From NCBI RefSeq assembly GCF_900115305.1, contig NZ_FOVW01000004.1:248001-312000 (forward strand): a DNA stretch of 64,000 nt. Direction: 5' to 3'. Shown here piece by piece: positions 16,758 to 24,929 of this stretch (position 1 is its first letter; each line of letters starts with the position of its first letter). The translations under genes were made by a program, and so were the position numbers. This DNA comes from Algoriphagus ornithinivorans. Its GTDB lineage: Bacteria; Bacteroidota; Bacteroidia; Cytophagales; Cyclobacteriaceae. The notes below the pieces were generated by a model. That model made no database searches, was not told the DNA's origin, and was given only the letters and a program-made list of their open reading frames with translations.

Positions 16758-17588
16758 TTACTTTTTGAGATTATAGCTGAAGTCTAGAGGATTAGCATAG
16801 GTAAAAGAATACCCCGTTTGAATTATTTTTTCGGATGAAATTAATCGGTTCTCTCCTTCTGCGGAGCTTTGAAAACTTTTGGGAGGAGCTAAACCGGTGT
16901 CTTGAGCACTCTTTTCGATGACTTCCCTTTTCAAGGGATGAATTGGTGCAACCCCATTGAAGGTTTCATTCCATAGATTTTTCTCAATGATCCAAGTAAT
17001 AATTCCAACGGCATCATCTTGATGGATATAGTTTACTCTGCTATGTCCTTCTACATTTTCTTTTCCAGCAAAATATTTACCCGGAACTCGCTCCTCGCCC
17101 ATTAAGCCTCCAAAACGGACAATGGTCAGTTCATAGCTTTTATCCTGACTCATTAGCTGCTCTGCTTTCCACAAAGTTTTATTTCCTGTGATGGAAGGAT
17201 CCAGTTCTGATTCTTCGGTATATTTTTCAGCCTGATTTTTCTCTGGATATATTCCTGTACTACTCACAAATACAAGCTTTTTGACAGAAGTATTTTGTAG
17301 CATGCTTTTTAAAAATTTGAGTTCTTCCAAATACTGTTCTCCAGATTGAGTTCGTGAGCGTGGAGGTATAGTAATAACTAGAATTTCGGCCTCAAAAAGT
17401 TTCTGAAACCCCAGGCCTTTGGGATAAGGTTCCAAAGAAAACTGAACCGATGAGATTCCCTCTGACTCAAGTTTTTTCACTTTTTCTCCGGTGGTAGTAC
17501 TACCAATTACTTCATATCCTTTTTCCTGAAGGTTTTTTGCCAAAGGAAGTCCCAGCCATCCGAGTCCTATAATTGAAATTTTATTCAT
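16758..17588 (-). CDS. NAD(P)-dependent epimerase-like SDR protein
   Basis: This 276-residue atypical extended short-chain dehydrogenase/reductase is of the YeeZ type. The Rossmann motif at the N-terminus is ISIIGLGWLGLPLAKNL, a GxGxxG variant. The strand LVFVSSTGIYPE supplies the Ser/Thr-Tyr region, but a clear YxxxK pair is not present (YLEELKF is earlier), so classical oxidoreductase chemistry is doubtful. VNYIHQDDAVGIITWII is the usual substrate-domain motif. The role is unknown; cofactor binding is likely. It is placed between a terminator and a sterol-desaturase-family gene. Confidence 0.85.
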   Translation of the reverse strand: MNKISIIGLGWLGLPLAKNLQEKGYEVIGSTTTGEKVKKLESEGISSVQFSLEPYPKGLGFQKLFEAEILVITIPPRSRTQSGEQYLEELKFLKSMLQNTSVKKLVFVSSTGIYPEKNQAEKYTEESELDPSITGNKTLWKAEQLMSQDKSYELTIVRFGGLMGEERVPGKYFAGKENVEGHSRVNYIHQDDAVGIITWIIEKNLWNETFNGVAPIHPLKREVIEKSAQDTGLAPPKSFQSSAEGENRLISSEKIIQTGYSFTYANPLDFSYNLKK

Positions 17589-17597
17589 GAACTGATA

Positions 17598-17630
17598 TTA
17601 AAAAAAACCTCCCGAAATCAGGAGGTTTGA
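17598..17630 (-). terminator. Terminator after the fatty acid hydroxylase gene
   Basis: The stem AAACCTCC (17605-17612) and GGAGGTTT (17621-17628) is followed on the minus strand by about eight T. It separates the hydroxylase from the epimerase, whose start is only 10 nt further on. Some readthrough is therefore likely if the epimerase is expressed. Confidence 0.82.
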
Positions 17631-17632
17631 GT

Positions 17633-18256
17633 TTAGTCTTTTTTCGGCATGGTTCCCAGCAAGATATCCCATAGTGGGGTACTCACTCCAAAAGCTGAAT
17701 CCGGATCCTTATAATGATGGATAGCATGATTCACCCACAAGATCTTCAAGAAGTTTTTGGGAGGATTGAAAGCATGAACTATATAGTGTACACCCAAATA
17801 ACTGGCATAGCCCAAAAGGAAACCAGGAAGAAAGTAGTAGGCAAAATCCCCCATGATTAATTTAAAAACCAGATAAAAGATGGCGGCATAAGCAGCGCTC
17901 ACAAAAGGAGGCATTGCCAATCTGTCCTTGTCTTTCGGGTAATCATGATGTACTCCATGGACTGAATACTGCAATTTATCCTTCATTGGAGTGTCTGGTT
18001 CCATATGAAAGAAATGCTTATGCATCATGTACTCTACGAATGTAAAGACAATGTATCCAATCAGCATCACCAATAGGCCTGTCCCCACATAAATGGATGT
18101 TTCCAGCGCATAGTAAAAAGATACAGCAGAAAACACCACAAACATGGTAATTGGGATCATAATGTGAGTACGAGAGACCCTCTCCAAAATCGGGTTTTCG
18201 AACATACGAGCCGAACCGAAATTGTCGGGTCTGTCCAGTCTTCCAATCTTTTTCAT
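17633..18256 (-). CDS. Fatty acid 2-hydroxylase-like membrane protein
   Basis: This 207-residue protein is of the fatty acid hydroxylase superfamily and closest in pattern to the Scs7/FA2H branch that hydroxylates the acyl chain of sphingolipids. Four hydrophobic segments alternate with His motifs: EYMMHKHFFH (about residue 70), HGVHHDYPKDKDRLAMPP (about 95), HYIVHAF (about 155) and NHAIHHYKDPDSAFGVSTPLWD (about 175-195). These hold the di-iron centre at the cytoplasmic side. Many Bacteroidota make sphingolipids, which fits, but no sphingolipid genes are nearby. It is the second member of the superfamily within 2 kb; the two differ in length and His spacing. Confidence 0.88.
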   Translation of the reverse strand: MKKIGRLDRPDNFGSARMFENPILERVSRTHIMIPITMFVVFSAVSFYYALETSIYVGTGLLVMLIGYIVFTFVEYMMHKHFFHMEPDTPMKDKLQYSVHGVHHDYPKDKDRLAMPPFVSAAYAAIFYLVFKLIMGDFAYYFLPGFLLGYASYLGVHYIVHAFNPPKNFLKILWVNHAIHHYKDPDSAFGVSTPLWDILLGTMPKKD

Positions 18257-18300
18257 TTATTTACTTGTTATATTCTTAATAGTTGGCTGCAATCTTGGTG

Positions 18301-18308
18301 CAAAAGTA
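18301..18308 (-). promoter_or_regulatory. -7 promoter box of the fatty acid hydroxylase gene
   Basis: On the minus strand this is TACTTTTG, about 45 nt upstream of the start at 18256. It lies just past the end of bshA, giving the hydroxylase its own promoter. No -33 match is seen. Confidence 0.4.
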
Positions 18309-18359
18309 ACCCAGAACTTCCTTAATATACATTGATTTTCGTCATAATCAGGAGAAAAA

Positions 18360-19496
18360 TTAGACTTTTGCTAAGGAGGCCTCTATGGTTTTTTGATAAT
18401 ACTTTACGTAAAGTGGAAGAATTTGGGATATGTCAAACTCCTTTGCCCTGGCTAAAGCATTGGCTTTAAACTGAGGTAAATTCTTTTCATCCAGAATTTG
18501 CAGGGCTTTTTTCTTCATATCCTGTATATCTCCAACATTTGAAACAAACCCCGTAACGCCGTCAATGTTTAGCTCCGGGATACCGCCAGCATTGGATGTT
18601 AAGATAGGCACCTCACAAGCCATGGCCTCTAACGCTGCCAAACCAAATGACTCTTTTTCTGAAGGCATTAAAAATAAATCTGCTACAGAAAGTACTTCCT
18701 CAACAGCCTCTAGTTTGCCTAAGAAGCGAATATCATCACAAGTCCCTAATTCCCTGCAGAGTCTTTCCATTTTATCCCGCTCAGGACCATCTCCTACCAA
18801 AAGAAGCTTTGCCGGAATTTCCTTGCGCACTTCATAGAACACCCGAATTACGTCTTCCACTCTTTTTACCTTGCGGAAATTGGAAGTGTGCACAAGCAGC
18901 TTTTCTCCGTGAGGACAGATGGCTAATTTGAAGTGCTCTTTCTTCTGCTTCTTAAATCGATCTAGGTCAATAAAATTTGGAATGACCTCAATTTCTCGAT
19001 TGACAGCAAAATGGCTGTAAGTTTCTTTTTTCAAATCCTCAGAGACAGCTGTAACTCCATCAGATTGATTGATGGAAAAAGTAACCACTGGTTCATAGCT
19101 TGGATCTTTTCCAACCAAGGTAATATCTGTTCCGTGTAGGGTTGTGACTACTGGAATTCTGATTCCCTCTTCCTTCAAGATCTGCTTGGCCATATAGGCT
19201 GCAGACGCATGTGGAATTGCATAATGCACATGCAATAGATCTAAGTTTTCATATTTGACCACCGAGACCATTTTACTAGCCAAAGCAAGTTCATATGGAG
19301 CATGCTCAAAAAGCGGGTAGCTTTTGATATCTACTTCGTGATAAAATAGATTTTCGCTGAAAAAATCCAGGCGGGTTGGTTGACGATAGGTGATAAAGTG
19401 AATCTCATGCCCAGCTTTTGCCAGCCCTTTTCCCAATTCTGTGGCTACTACACCACTACCCCCAAAGGTAGGGTAACATACAATGCCAATTTTCAT
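18360..19496 (-). CDS. bshA: N-acetyl-alpha-D-glucosaminyl L-malate synthase BshA
   Basis: This 378-residue GT4-family glycosyltransferase starts with the BshA hallmark MKIGIVCYPTFGGSGVVATELG. LLHVHYAIPHASAAYMA and VVTTLHGTDITLVGKDPSY follow, and the GT4 donor site is EKESFGLAALEAMACEVPIL with the E-x7-E pattern. It joins N-acetylglucosamine from UDP-GlcNAc to L-malate, the first step of bacillithiol synthesis in the cytoplasm. The other steps (BshB deacetylase, BshC ligase) are not in the window. The length matches the family. It is a single gene, and no -7 box of the TAnnTTTG type was found within 200 nt. Confidence 0.95.
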   Translation of the reverse strand: MKIGIVCYPTFGGSGVVATELGKGLAKAGHEIHFITYRQPTRLDFFSENLFYHEVDIKSYPLFEHAPYELALASKMVSVVKYENLDLLHVHYAIPHASAAYMAKQILKEEGIRIPVVTTLHGTDITLVGKDPSYEPVVTFSINQSDGVTAVSEDLKKETYSHFAVNREIEVIPNFIDLDRFKKQKKEHFKLAICPHGEKLLVHTSNFRKVKRVEDVIRVFYEVRKEIPAKLLLVGDGPERDKMERLCRELGTCDDIRFLGKLEAVEEVLSVADLFLMPSEKESFGLAALEAMACEVPILTSNAGGIPELNIDGVTGFVSNVGDIQDMKKKALQILDEKNLPQFKANALARAKEFDISQILPLYVKYYQKTIEASLAKV

Positions 19497-19833
19497 ATTT
19501 TTTTCTAGGTGCCTTTTTGGCTAATCTGCCTTTAAACACGCTTAAGGATTACTTTTGTTCAAATTAAAAAGAAATAATCCAAAAGCCGACGAATTCTTAA
19601 TTTTATCGGGAGCACTGATTATCTGGTTTTCAGTTTTTTAGGATCAAAAATCACTTACATCAGGATAAAAAGAATTGAAACTTTCATTTAAAAGCCCCAA
19701 TTTCCAAACCAATTCTTTGAATCAAAATTTTCAACAATCAATCCATATGAAATACCCATGAGGAAAAATCTCACACAGGGGGATGATTATCTTGGGTATT
19801 CCATCTGACCTTTAAAAAACAAATTATAAACAG
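19497..19833. other. Divergent intergenic region with leader module copy B
   Basis: This 337-base AT-rich gap lies between bshA and the M24 peptidase. A TAnnTTTG match (TACTTTTG, 19550-19557, plus strand) would give a 5' leader of about 270 nt. The last 90 nt are the second copy of the leader module. Nothing else is recognised. Confidence 0.5.
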
Positions 19834-19838
19834 ATGAA
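19747..19838 (+). repeat. Leader module copy B, before the M24 peptidase gene
   Basis: This shortened copy lacks the long GC-rich hairpin. Its last 41 nt (from about 19798) match copy C at 39 positions and run into the coding sequence. CATCTG at 19802-19807 can pair with CAGATG at 19831-19836, which includes the start codon. Confidence 0.65.
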
Positions 19839-21153
19839 TTATAAGAGTTATTTATTTATGCTTTTCGCGGTAGGTTTTTTATTTGCCTGCTCTACCCAGC
19901 CGCAACAAACAGAAATGGTTAAACCTGACTGGTCTGATAATCCTTGGCCGGAAATAAGAAAAAAGAGAATCAATCAATTACTTCCTGAGGCTATGAAAGC
20001 AGCGGGTGTGGACTGCTGGATTACTATTGGTAGAGAAAATCACAATGATCCCATTGCAGTACATGTCGGAGCGGAAAACGCTGGAGGCACCGCAGTTTTT
20101 ATGTTTTATTTGGATGATTCAGGATTTCATTCATTGGCTTTTTCGCCGGATGGGGAGGCTACTTCCCTGGATGAATTGAATATTCACGATGAAGTAATCC
20201 GAGTAGATAGGGGAGCCTCAGCGGTTCAGGTTGCTGCAGATTTCATCAAAGAAAAGGGTTTTAAAATCATAGCAGTTAATTCTTCTTCTAGTAACACCAT
20301 GGCGGATGGACTTTCCTACACGCAAAGAAGAAATTTGGAAGAGGCTTTGGGAGATTATTCTTCAAGATTGGTGTCTTCCACAGATTTAGTCTACGAATGG
20401 TTGTCTATCAAGCTTCCAGAAGAAGTTGAAATTCTAAAAAAAGCAGCTCAAATGGCTTCTGATTTTCAATATGAGGCCTATGCGATGATCGTACCTGGCA
20501 AAACTACAGATGCTGAGGTTGCTAAATTTTTGAAAGCAAAAATGGCTGAATACGGAGTGACAGATGCTTGGCATCCTGATCAAAACCCTAATGTCAACTC
20601 AGGTCCTGATCGAGGACACTCGCATGCAACTGATAAAGTGATCATGCCTGGAGATGTGATTCAAACAGATTTTGGGGTGAAACTTTACGGAATTTGGGTA
20701 AGCGACATTCAACGTTTTGCATATGTGTTAAAGGACGGGGAAACTGAGGCTCCTGCTGATATTCAACAATATTGGGAGAATGGGAAAGCTGGGTCAAGAA
20801 TTGCTCTGGCAGCCATGAAACCAGGAGTAAAAGGAGAGGATGTAGACAGAGCGCAGCGCGATTTGATGGACGCTAATGGATCGCTTTATGTTCCTTGGAG
20901 CACTGGGCATCCGGTTGGTTATGTAGCGCATGATGTTGGACCAAATCTGGGAGGAGCAAGACTGGAGACTCCCAGACCAGCTGCGCAAAAATTATTGAAA
21001 AAAGGAATGGTATTCGCCTTTGATGGTTTTCATACCTGGAAGAGAGAAGATGGAACTGAAAAGACAATTTCTGTGGAAGAGATGGCTGTGGTAACAGAGA
21101 ATGGGGCGGAGTATTTGATTCAGCCTCAGGAGGATTTGATCCTTATAAAATAA
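19834..21153 (+). CDS. Secreted M24 family metallopeptidase (Xaa-Pro aminopeptidase-like)
   Basis: This 439-residue lipoprotein (LFMLFAVGFLFACSTQ, Cys19) has an N-terminal creatinase-like domain (about 35-190) and a C-terminal pita-bread domain (about 200-435). Metal ligands can be followed: Asp in QTDFGVKLYG, Asp in WVSDIQRFAY, His in GHPVGYVAHDVGP, Glu near FDGFHTWKRE and Glu in SVEEMAVV. These bind two metal ions in aminopeptidase P and prolidase. It would cut peptides next to proline in the periplasm or at the surface. The start codon sits inside the leader-module stem. It ends at a bidirectional terminator shared with the GH3 fusion gene. Confidence 0.9.
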   Translation: MNYKSYLFMLFAVGFLFACSTQPQQTEMVKPDWSDNPWPEIRKKRINQLLPEAMKAAGVDCWITIGRENHNDPIAVHVGAENAGGTAVFMFYLDDSGFHSLAFSPDGEATSLDELNIHDEVIRVDRGASAVQVAADFIKEKGFKIIAVNSSSSNTMADGLSYTQRRNLEEALGDYSSRLVSSTDLVYEWLSIKLPEEVEILKKAAQMASDFQYEAYAMIVPGKTTDAEVAKFLKAKMAEYGVTDAWHPDQNPNVNSGPDRGHSHATDKVIMPGDVIQTDFGVKLYGIWVSDIQRFAYVLKDGETEAPADIQQYWENGKAGSRIALAAMKPGVKGEDVDRAQRDLMDANGSLYVPWSTGHPVGYVAHDVGPNLGGARLETPRPAAQKLLKKGMVFAFDGFHTWKREDGTEKTISVEEMAVVTENGAEYLIQPQEDLILIK

Positions 21154-21160
21154 TTACAAA

Positions 21161-21193
21161 AAAAATGGTCCCGCTTATAACGGGACCATTTTT
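21161..21193. terminator. Bidirectional terminator between peptidase and GH3 fusion genes
   Basis: The perfect stem AAAAATGGTCCCG/CGGGACCATTTTT has a 7-nt loop. A-tracts on one side and T-tracts on the other allow termination on both strands of this convergent pair. Confidence 0.9.
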
Positions 21194-21195
21194 AT

Positions 21196-24150
21196 TTAAT
21201 TTTTAGCCATTGCCTTATAAATAATATCGTGAATATCTGTCCTGATATTCGCACTGAGCAACTTTTTGTTTTCAGCATCCGGATACACCCTATTACTCAA
21301 AAAGACATAAATCAGATCATTTTTTGGATCTGCCCATACGCAAGTTCCAGTGAATCCCGTATGCCCAAATGTAGATTTTGGTGCTAAATCCCCAGCACTT
21401 CCTCCCCGTCCAGCTTCTGGTTCAGGTTTGTCCCATCCCCATCCTCTTCTACTTTGATTGGATTGCCTCTTCGTGAATTGGGAGACTGTTCCAGATTTAA
21501 GTAAGCTGACATCTCCATAATAGCCTTCATTGAGCATCATCTGCATCATTACTGCCAAATCATTTGCTCTTCCGAAAAGCCCAGCGTGTCCGGCAACTCC
21601 TCCATACATGGCTGCTCCCGGATCGTGGACATAGCCTCTCACCTGTCTTTTTCTAAAGGCTACATCATCTTCTGTCGGAGCGATGTTGTCTAAAGACATT
21701 TTATTGAATGGATTAAAAGTCATGGTATAAAGTCCAAGAGGAGCATAGAAATTTTGCTCTAAAAATTGATCTAAGGGTTGATTGACGATTTTTTCAACGA
21801 CTGCCTGCATGAAATACATGGTCAAATCTGAATAAACATATCTATTTTTTCCTCCAGATTTTGGCAGTAAATCCGACTCTACGGTCCAGTTCCAAATACT
21901 GTCTCGAAGTCCATCTACCGCGTACATATCATTAGAGACAGGTCTTGAAAATCCGGGAGCCGCTGAGGCCTGATAATACTCCGGTCTCCATTGTCCAGAC
22001 TGAACAGTCTTAACATAATGAGGGATGAAAGCCTTCAATCCTGCTTCATGAGCCATTACGTCTTTCAGGACCAGATCTTCTTTATTAGTGCCTTTCAGCT
22101 CCGGAAGATAATCACCCAAAGTTTTGTCCATATCCAATTCTCCTCGGCTATGTAAAAACATCACGGCTTGAGTAGTCGCCAAAACTTTAGTAATAGAGGC
22201 CAAGTCATAAAGAGTTTCACTATTGACTTTCGGGCTATTCTTGTATTCCAGTTGTCCATATGACCTTTCGAAAACAACTTTACCGTCTTTGACAACCAAC
22301 ACATTCGCGCCTGGAGTGGCTTGCATTTTAATCGCTTTCTCTACTACCTCATCGATCTCGTTCAGTGTTTGGCTATTCATTCCCACACTTTCAGGAGTTC
22401 CATAAGCGAGCCTTCTCAATCCTTCCATATATCCTCCTACTCCATATGAAAAAGTAGGGCTAACGGATACTGGTAAAATTCCCATTCCCGGTCTTGCACC
22501 AAACAGAACCTGAGGGCTGAGTTTTTGAGTCATGTCATTATTCTCATAAGCAAAAACAACATTGCCCAATCCTTCAATAAATCGGGAAGCATAAGCATTT
22601 CCAAAAAGGACCGTGACTACTTTTTGTCTTTGTTCCAGTTTTCTGAGAAGTGCTACGTCTCCTGGAGCGATTCCAAAGGCTCTTTTAGGACTGTTGGTCA
22701 CTCCCATCAAGCCAACCACGACCACATCATAATCCTCCAATTGCTTCATTAAATTATAATGAGCGGATTCACTCGCTGCTTTTTCGATTTCAAAATGGTC
22801 GAATTTACTATACTTGCTGAGGCTTTGCTGGAAGTTTTTTCCCTCTCCTCCTATAGTAAGACTGGCAAACCTTTTCAAATCCAGCTGCTTGAAAGGGAGT
22901 AATTCTCCCTTATTGGAAGCAACTGTGATGGCTTCGGAATACAACTTTTCCCGAATCTCCTCGGTTTTTGGAGTGTTTAGTCTTTCTACCAAGCCATGAG
23001 TTTTGATGGGTTTGTAATCATGAAGCCCAACTTTATACTTGGCTCGGAGGATTTTTCTTATTCTCCGGTCTACTTCCTCTTGGGATATTTTACCGCTTTC
23101 TACAGCCTGCTTGATCAAAGCCTTCGCTTTCGGCACATCCTGAGAATACAATAGAATATCGTTACCGGCCAGAAGAGCTTCTACATCTACTTCACCCGGT
23201 TTGTGAGATTGGGTTACCCCCCGCATGTTCAAGGCATCCGTAAAGATCAAACCTTGAAAGTTCATTCGCTTTTGTAGCAGATCTGTCACGACTTTTTTGC
23301 TGAGACTGGTGGGTGTTTGTCCATTATTGTCCAAACTTGGGATATTGAGATGGGCAACCATGACCGACATCAAATTTTCTCTGAATAGCTCCTGATAAGG
23401 ATATAGGTCTATGTCCCAAATTCTCTTTTCAGCATGTTTGATCAATGGAAGAGAATAATGGCTGTCTGACTCTGTGTCTCCATGTCCGGGAAAATGCTTT
23501 GCATTGGCAATTACACCATTATCCTGAAGGCCTTTCATATAAGCCACTGCTCTTTGAGCTACTGCTTTTTTGTTTTCTCCAAAAGCCCTGAAGCCAATGA
23601 CCGGATTTTCAGGGTTAGAGTTGACATCCACTACTGGAGCAAAATTAATGTGCATGCCCAATTCTTTGAATTGCCTGGCCATTTCGGCTCCCATATCATA
23701 AATCAGATCTGAATTCTGAATAGCGCCCAAAGTCATAGCTCTAGGAAAATCAGGAACTGAGTCCAGTCTCATGCTAATCCCCCATTCTGCATCCATTGCG
23801 ATGAAAAGGGGTGTTTTAGCCAAGGCTTGATAGTAATTGGTCAATCGGGCTTGTCTGTCAGGTCCTCCCTGAAAAAATATCAATCCTCCAAGATTCTCGT
23901 CTTTTACAAGCTGACTGATTTCATCAATGTGCTTTTGATCTTTATTGGAATAAGCGGCAACCATAAAAAGTTGCCCCAAGCGCTCCTCTGAACTTAGACT
24001 TTGAAATACCGAGTCTACCCAATTTCTCTGTGCAAATCTATCGGGAGCATTTAATGGGTCATCCACTACCACAGCTACATCCATTTTACCGGATGTAAAT
24101 GATAATGCAACAAAGCAAAGAAGAAAGATGCCTGCCAGCTTATGCCTCAT
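21196..24150 (-). CDS. GH3 beta-N-acetylhexosaminidase fused to a beta-lactamase-type serine hydrolase
   Basis: This 984-residue exported protein (signal MRHKLAGIFLLCFVALSFTSG) has two enzyme parts. Residues about 40-400 form a family 3 glycoside hydrolase of the NagZ type, with KHFPGHGDTESDSHYSLP carrying the catalytic His/Asp dyad and FTDALNMRGV holding the nucleophile Asp. Residues about 400-570 resemble the second GH3 domain. Residues about 600-980 form a class C beta-lactamase/DD-peptidase fold with SITK (catalytic Ser near 652, with Lys), YSD in RYVYSDLTMY, and HTGFTG as the KTG-box equivalent. The pairing suggests muropeptide trimming, with removal of GlcNAc together with action on or recognition of the peptide. 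This fusion is known in Bacteroidota. Export implies periplasmic action, unlike cytoplasmic NagZ. Confidence 0.92.
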   Translation of the reverse strand: MRHKLAGIFLLCFVALSFTSGKMDVAVVVDDPLNAPDRFAQRNWVDSVFQSLSSEERLGQLFMVAAYSNKDQKHIDEISQLVKDENLGGLIFFQGGPDRQARLTNYYQALAKTPLFIAMDAEWGISMRLDSVPDFPRAMTLGAIQNSDLIYDMGAEMARQFKELGMHINFAPVVDVNSNPENPVIGFRAFGENKKAVAQRAVAYMKGLQDNGVIANAKHFPGHGDTESDSHYSLPLIKHAEKRIWDIDLYPYQELFRENLMSVMVAHLNIPSLDNNGQTPTSLSKKVVTDLLQKRMNFQGLIFTDALNMRGVTQSHKPGEVDVEALLAGNDILLYSQDVPKAKALIKQAVESGKISQEEVDRRIRKILRAKYKVGLHDYKPIKTHGLVERLNTPKTEEIREKLYSEAITVASNKGELLPFKQLDLKRFASLTIGGEGKNFQQSLSKYSKFDHFEIEKAASESAHYNLMKQLEDYDVVVVGLMGVTNSPKRAFGIAPGDVALLRKLEQRQKVVTVLFGNAYASRFIEGLGNVVFAYENNDMTQKLSPQVLFGARPGMGILPVSVSPTFSYGVGGYMEGLRRLAYGTPESVGMNSQTLNEIDEVVEKAIKMQATPGANVLVVKDGKVVFERSYGQLEYKNSPKVNSETLYDLASITKVLATTQAVMFLHSRGELDMDKTLGDYLPELKGTNKEDLVLKDVMAHEAGLKAFIPHYVKTVQSGQWRPEYYQASAAPGFSRPVSNDMYAVDGLRDSIWNWTVESDLLPKSGGKNRYVYSDLTMYFMQAVVEKIVNQPLDQFLEQNFYAPLGLYTMTFNPFNKMSLDNIAPTEDDVAFRKRQVRGYVHDPGAAMYGGVAGHAGLFGRANDLAVMMQMMLNEGYYGDVSLLKSGTVSQFTKRQSNQSRRGWGWDKPEPEAGRGGSAGDLAPKSTFGHTGFTGTCVWADPKNDLIYVFLSNRVYPDAENKKLLSANIRTDIHDIIYKAMAKN

Positions 24151-24524
24151 ACCTGAGTTAATTTTTAATCTTTAAATTTGTGGAAGTTCCTACGTCAGGA
24201 TCTAAAGTATTCAACGTAGCGTCTCACATTTTAGCCTGAAATTGCAGAAGATTAGATTTACTAATCGATTGAAGATAGTAAAGAAAGGTCAACATTAGAC
24301 CTGTTTTTGGGTTAAAAATGGTATAAATTTGATTGTCGGTGGACAGTCCCCTAACTTGTTCCTTGATGAACGTTCAAGCATCCACATTCAAAAATTGATT
24401 AAATGAAATCCAGCACGACAAGAACGACACACACTGGGATGCCCCGATATATCGGGGAAACTGTGCGACCTGCCTGCCGCAGGCAGGGATTCCATCTGAC
24501 TTCTAAAAAACAAATTATAAACAG
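24151..24524. other. Divergent intergenic region with leader module copy C
   Basis: This 374-base gap lies between the GH3 fusion and the mutL operon. The first 250 nt are AT-rich with no recognised signal. From 24401 to the start codon lies the longest copy of the leader module, with two strong hairpins. Confidence 0.5.
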
Positions 24525-24528
24525 ATGA
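24401..24528 (+). repeat. Leader module copy C, before the mutL operon
   Basis: It starts ATGAAATCC, then ACACACTGGGATG as in copy A. It then has the palindrome CCCCGATATATCGGGG (24442-24457) and the hairpin CCTGCCTG CCG CAGGCAGG (about 24469-24487). CATCTG at 24493-24498 faces CAGATG at 24522-24527 over the start codon. A reading frame opened at its first ATG runs without stop to a TGA overlapping that start (ATGA). Confidence 0.65.
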
Positions 24529-24929
24529 AATTTCCTTCCATATTTCGAACAGCCAGCCCAAGCCGATTTGATATCAAGCCCCGGTATTATGATCCAGTCA
24601 AAGAGGAATTGGATCAGCGGGAGTCTCGTATCAAAAAGCAGCTAGAAGCTGAAGGGAAATTAGGAGATATCAAGGAGGAAGATAGATTGAGAAATTACGA
24701 ATCTGGTCTAAGAGGGGCTTTTTCTAATTATCAAGGAATCAAACCCAGAGATAAAAGTGTCTTTGCTTCCACAGCGATGATCAGATCTTTGATCTTTTTG
24801 ATTTTAGTCGGCGGATTGGGTGGATATATTTACTTCGGACCGGTAATTTTTGAATATCTCCTGTATTTAGTGGCTTTCATTGCAGCAATTTATTATTTCT
24901 CAAAGCTCAAATCTAAAGCCTGGAAATGA
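24525..24929 (+). CDS. Conserved small membrane protein upstream of mutL
   Basis: This 134-residue protein has a basic, helical N-terminal half (KPRYYDPVKEELDQRESRIKKQL) and two transmembrane segments near the C-terminus (about 90-108 and 110-128). The start MKFPSIFRT is strongly patterned and supports the ATG at 24525. Similar Bacteroidota proteins are sometimes labelled riboflavin synthase subunit beta; nothing in the sequence supports that activity. It overlaps mutL by 4 nt (ATGA), so translation is coupled. Function is unknown. Confidence 0.75.
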   Translation: MKFPSIFRTASPSRFDIKPRYYDPVKEELDQRESRIKKQLEAEGKLGDIKEEDRLRNYESGLRGAFSNYQGIKPRDKSVFASTAMIRSLIFLILVGGLGGYIYFGPVIFEYLLYLVAFIAAIYYFSKLKSKAWK

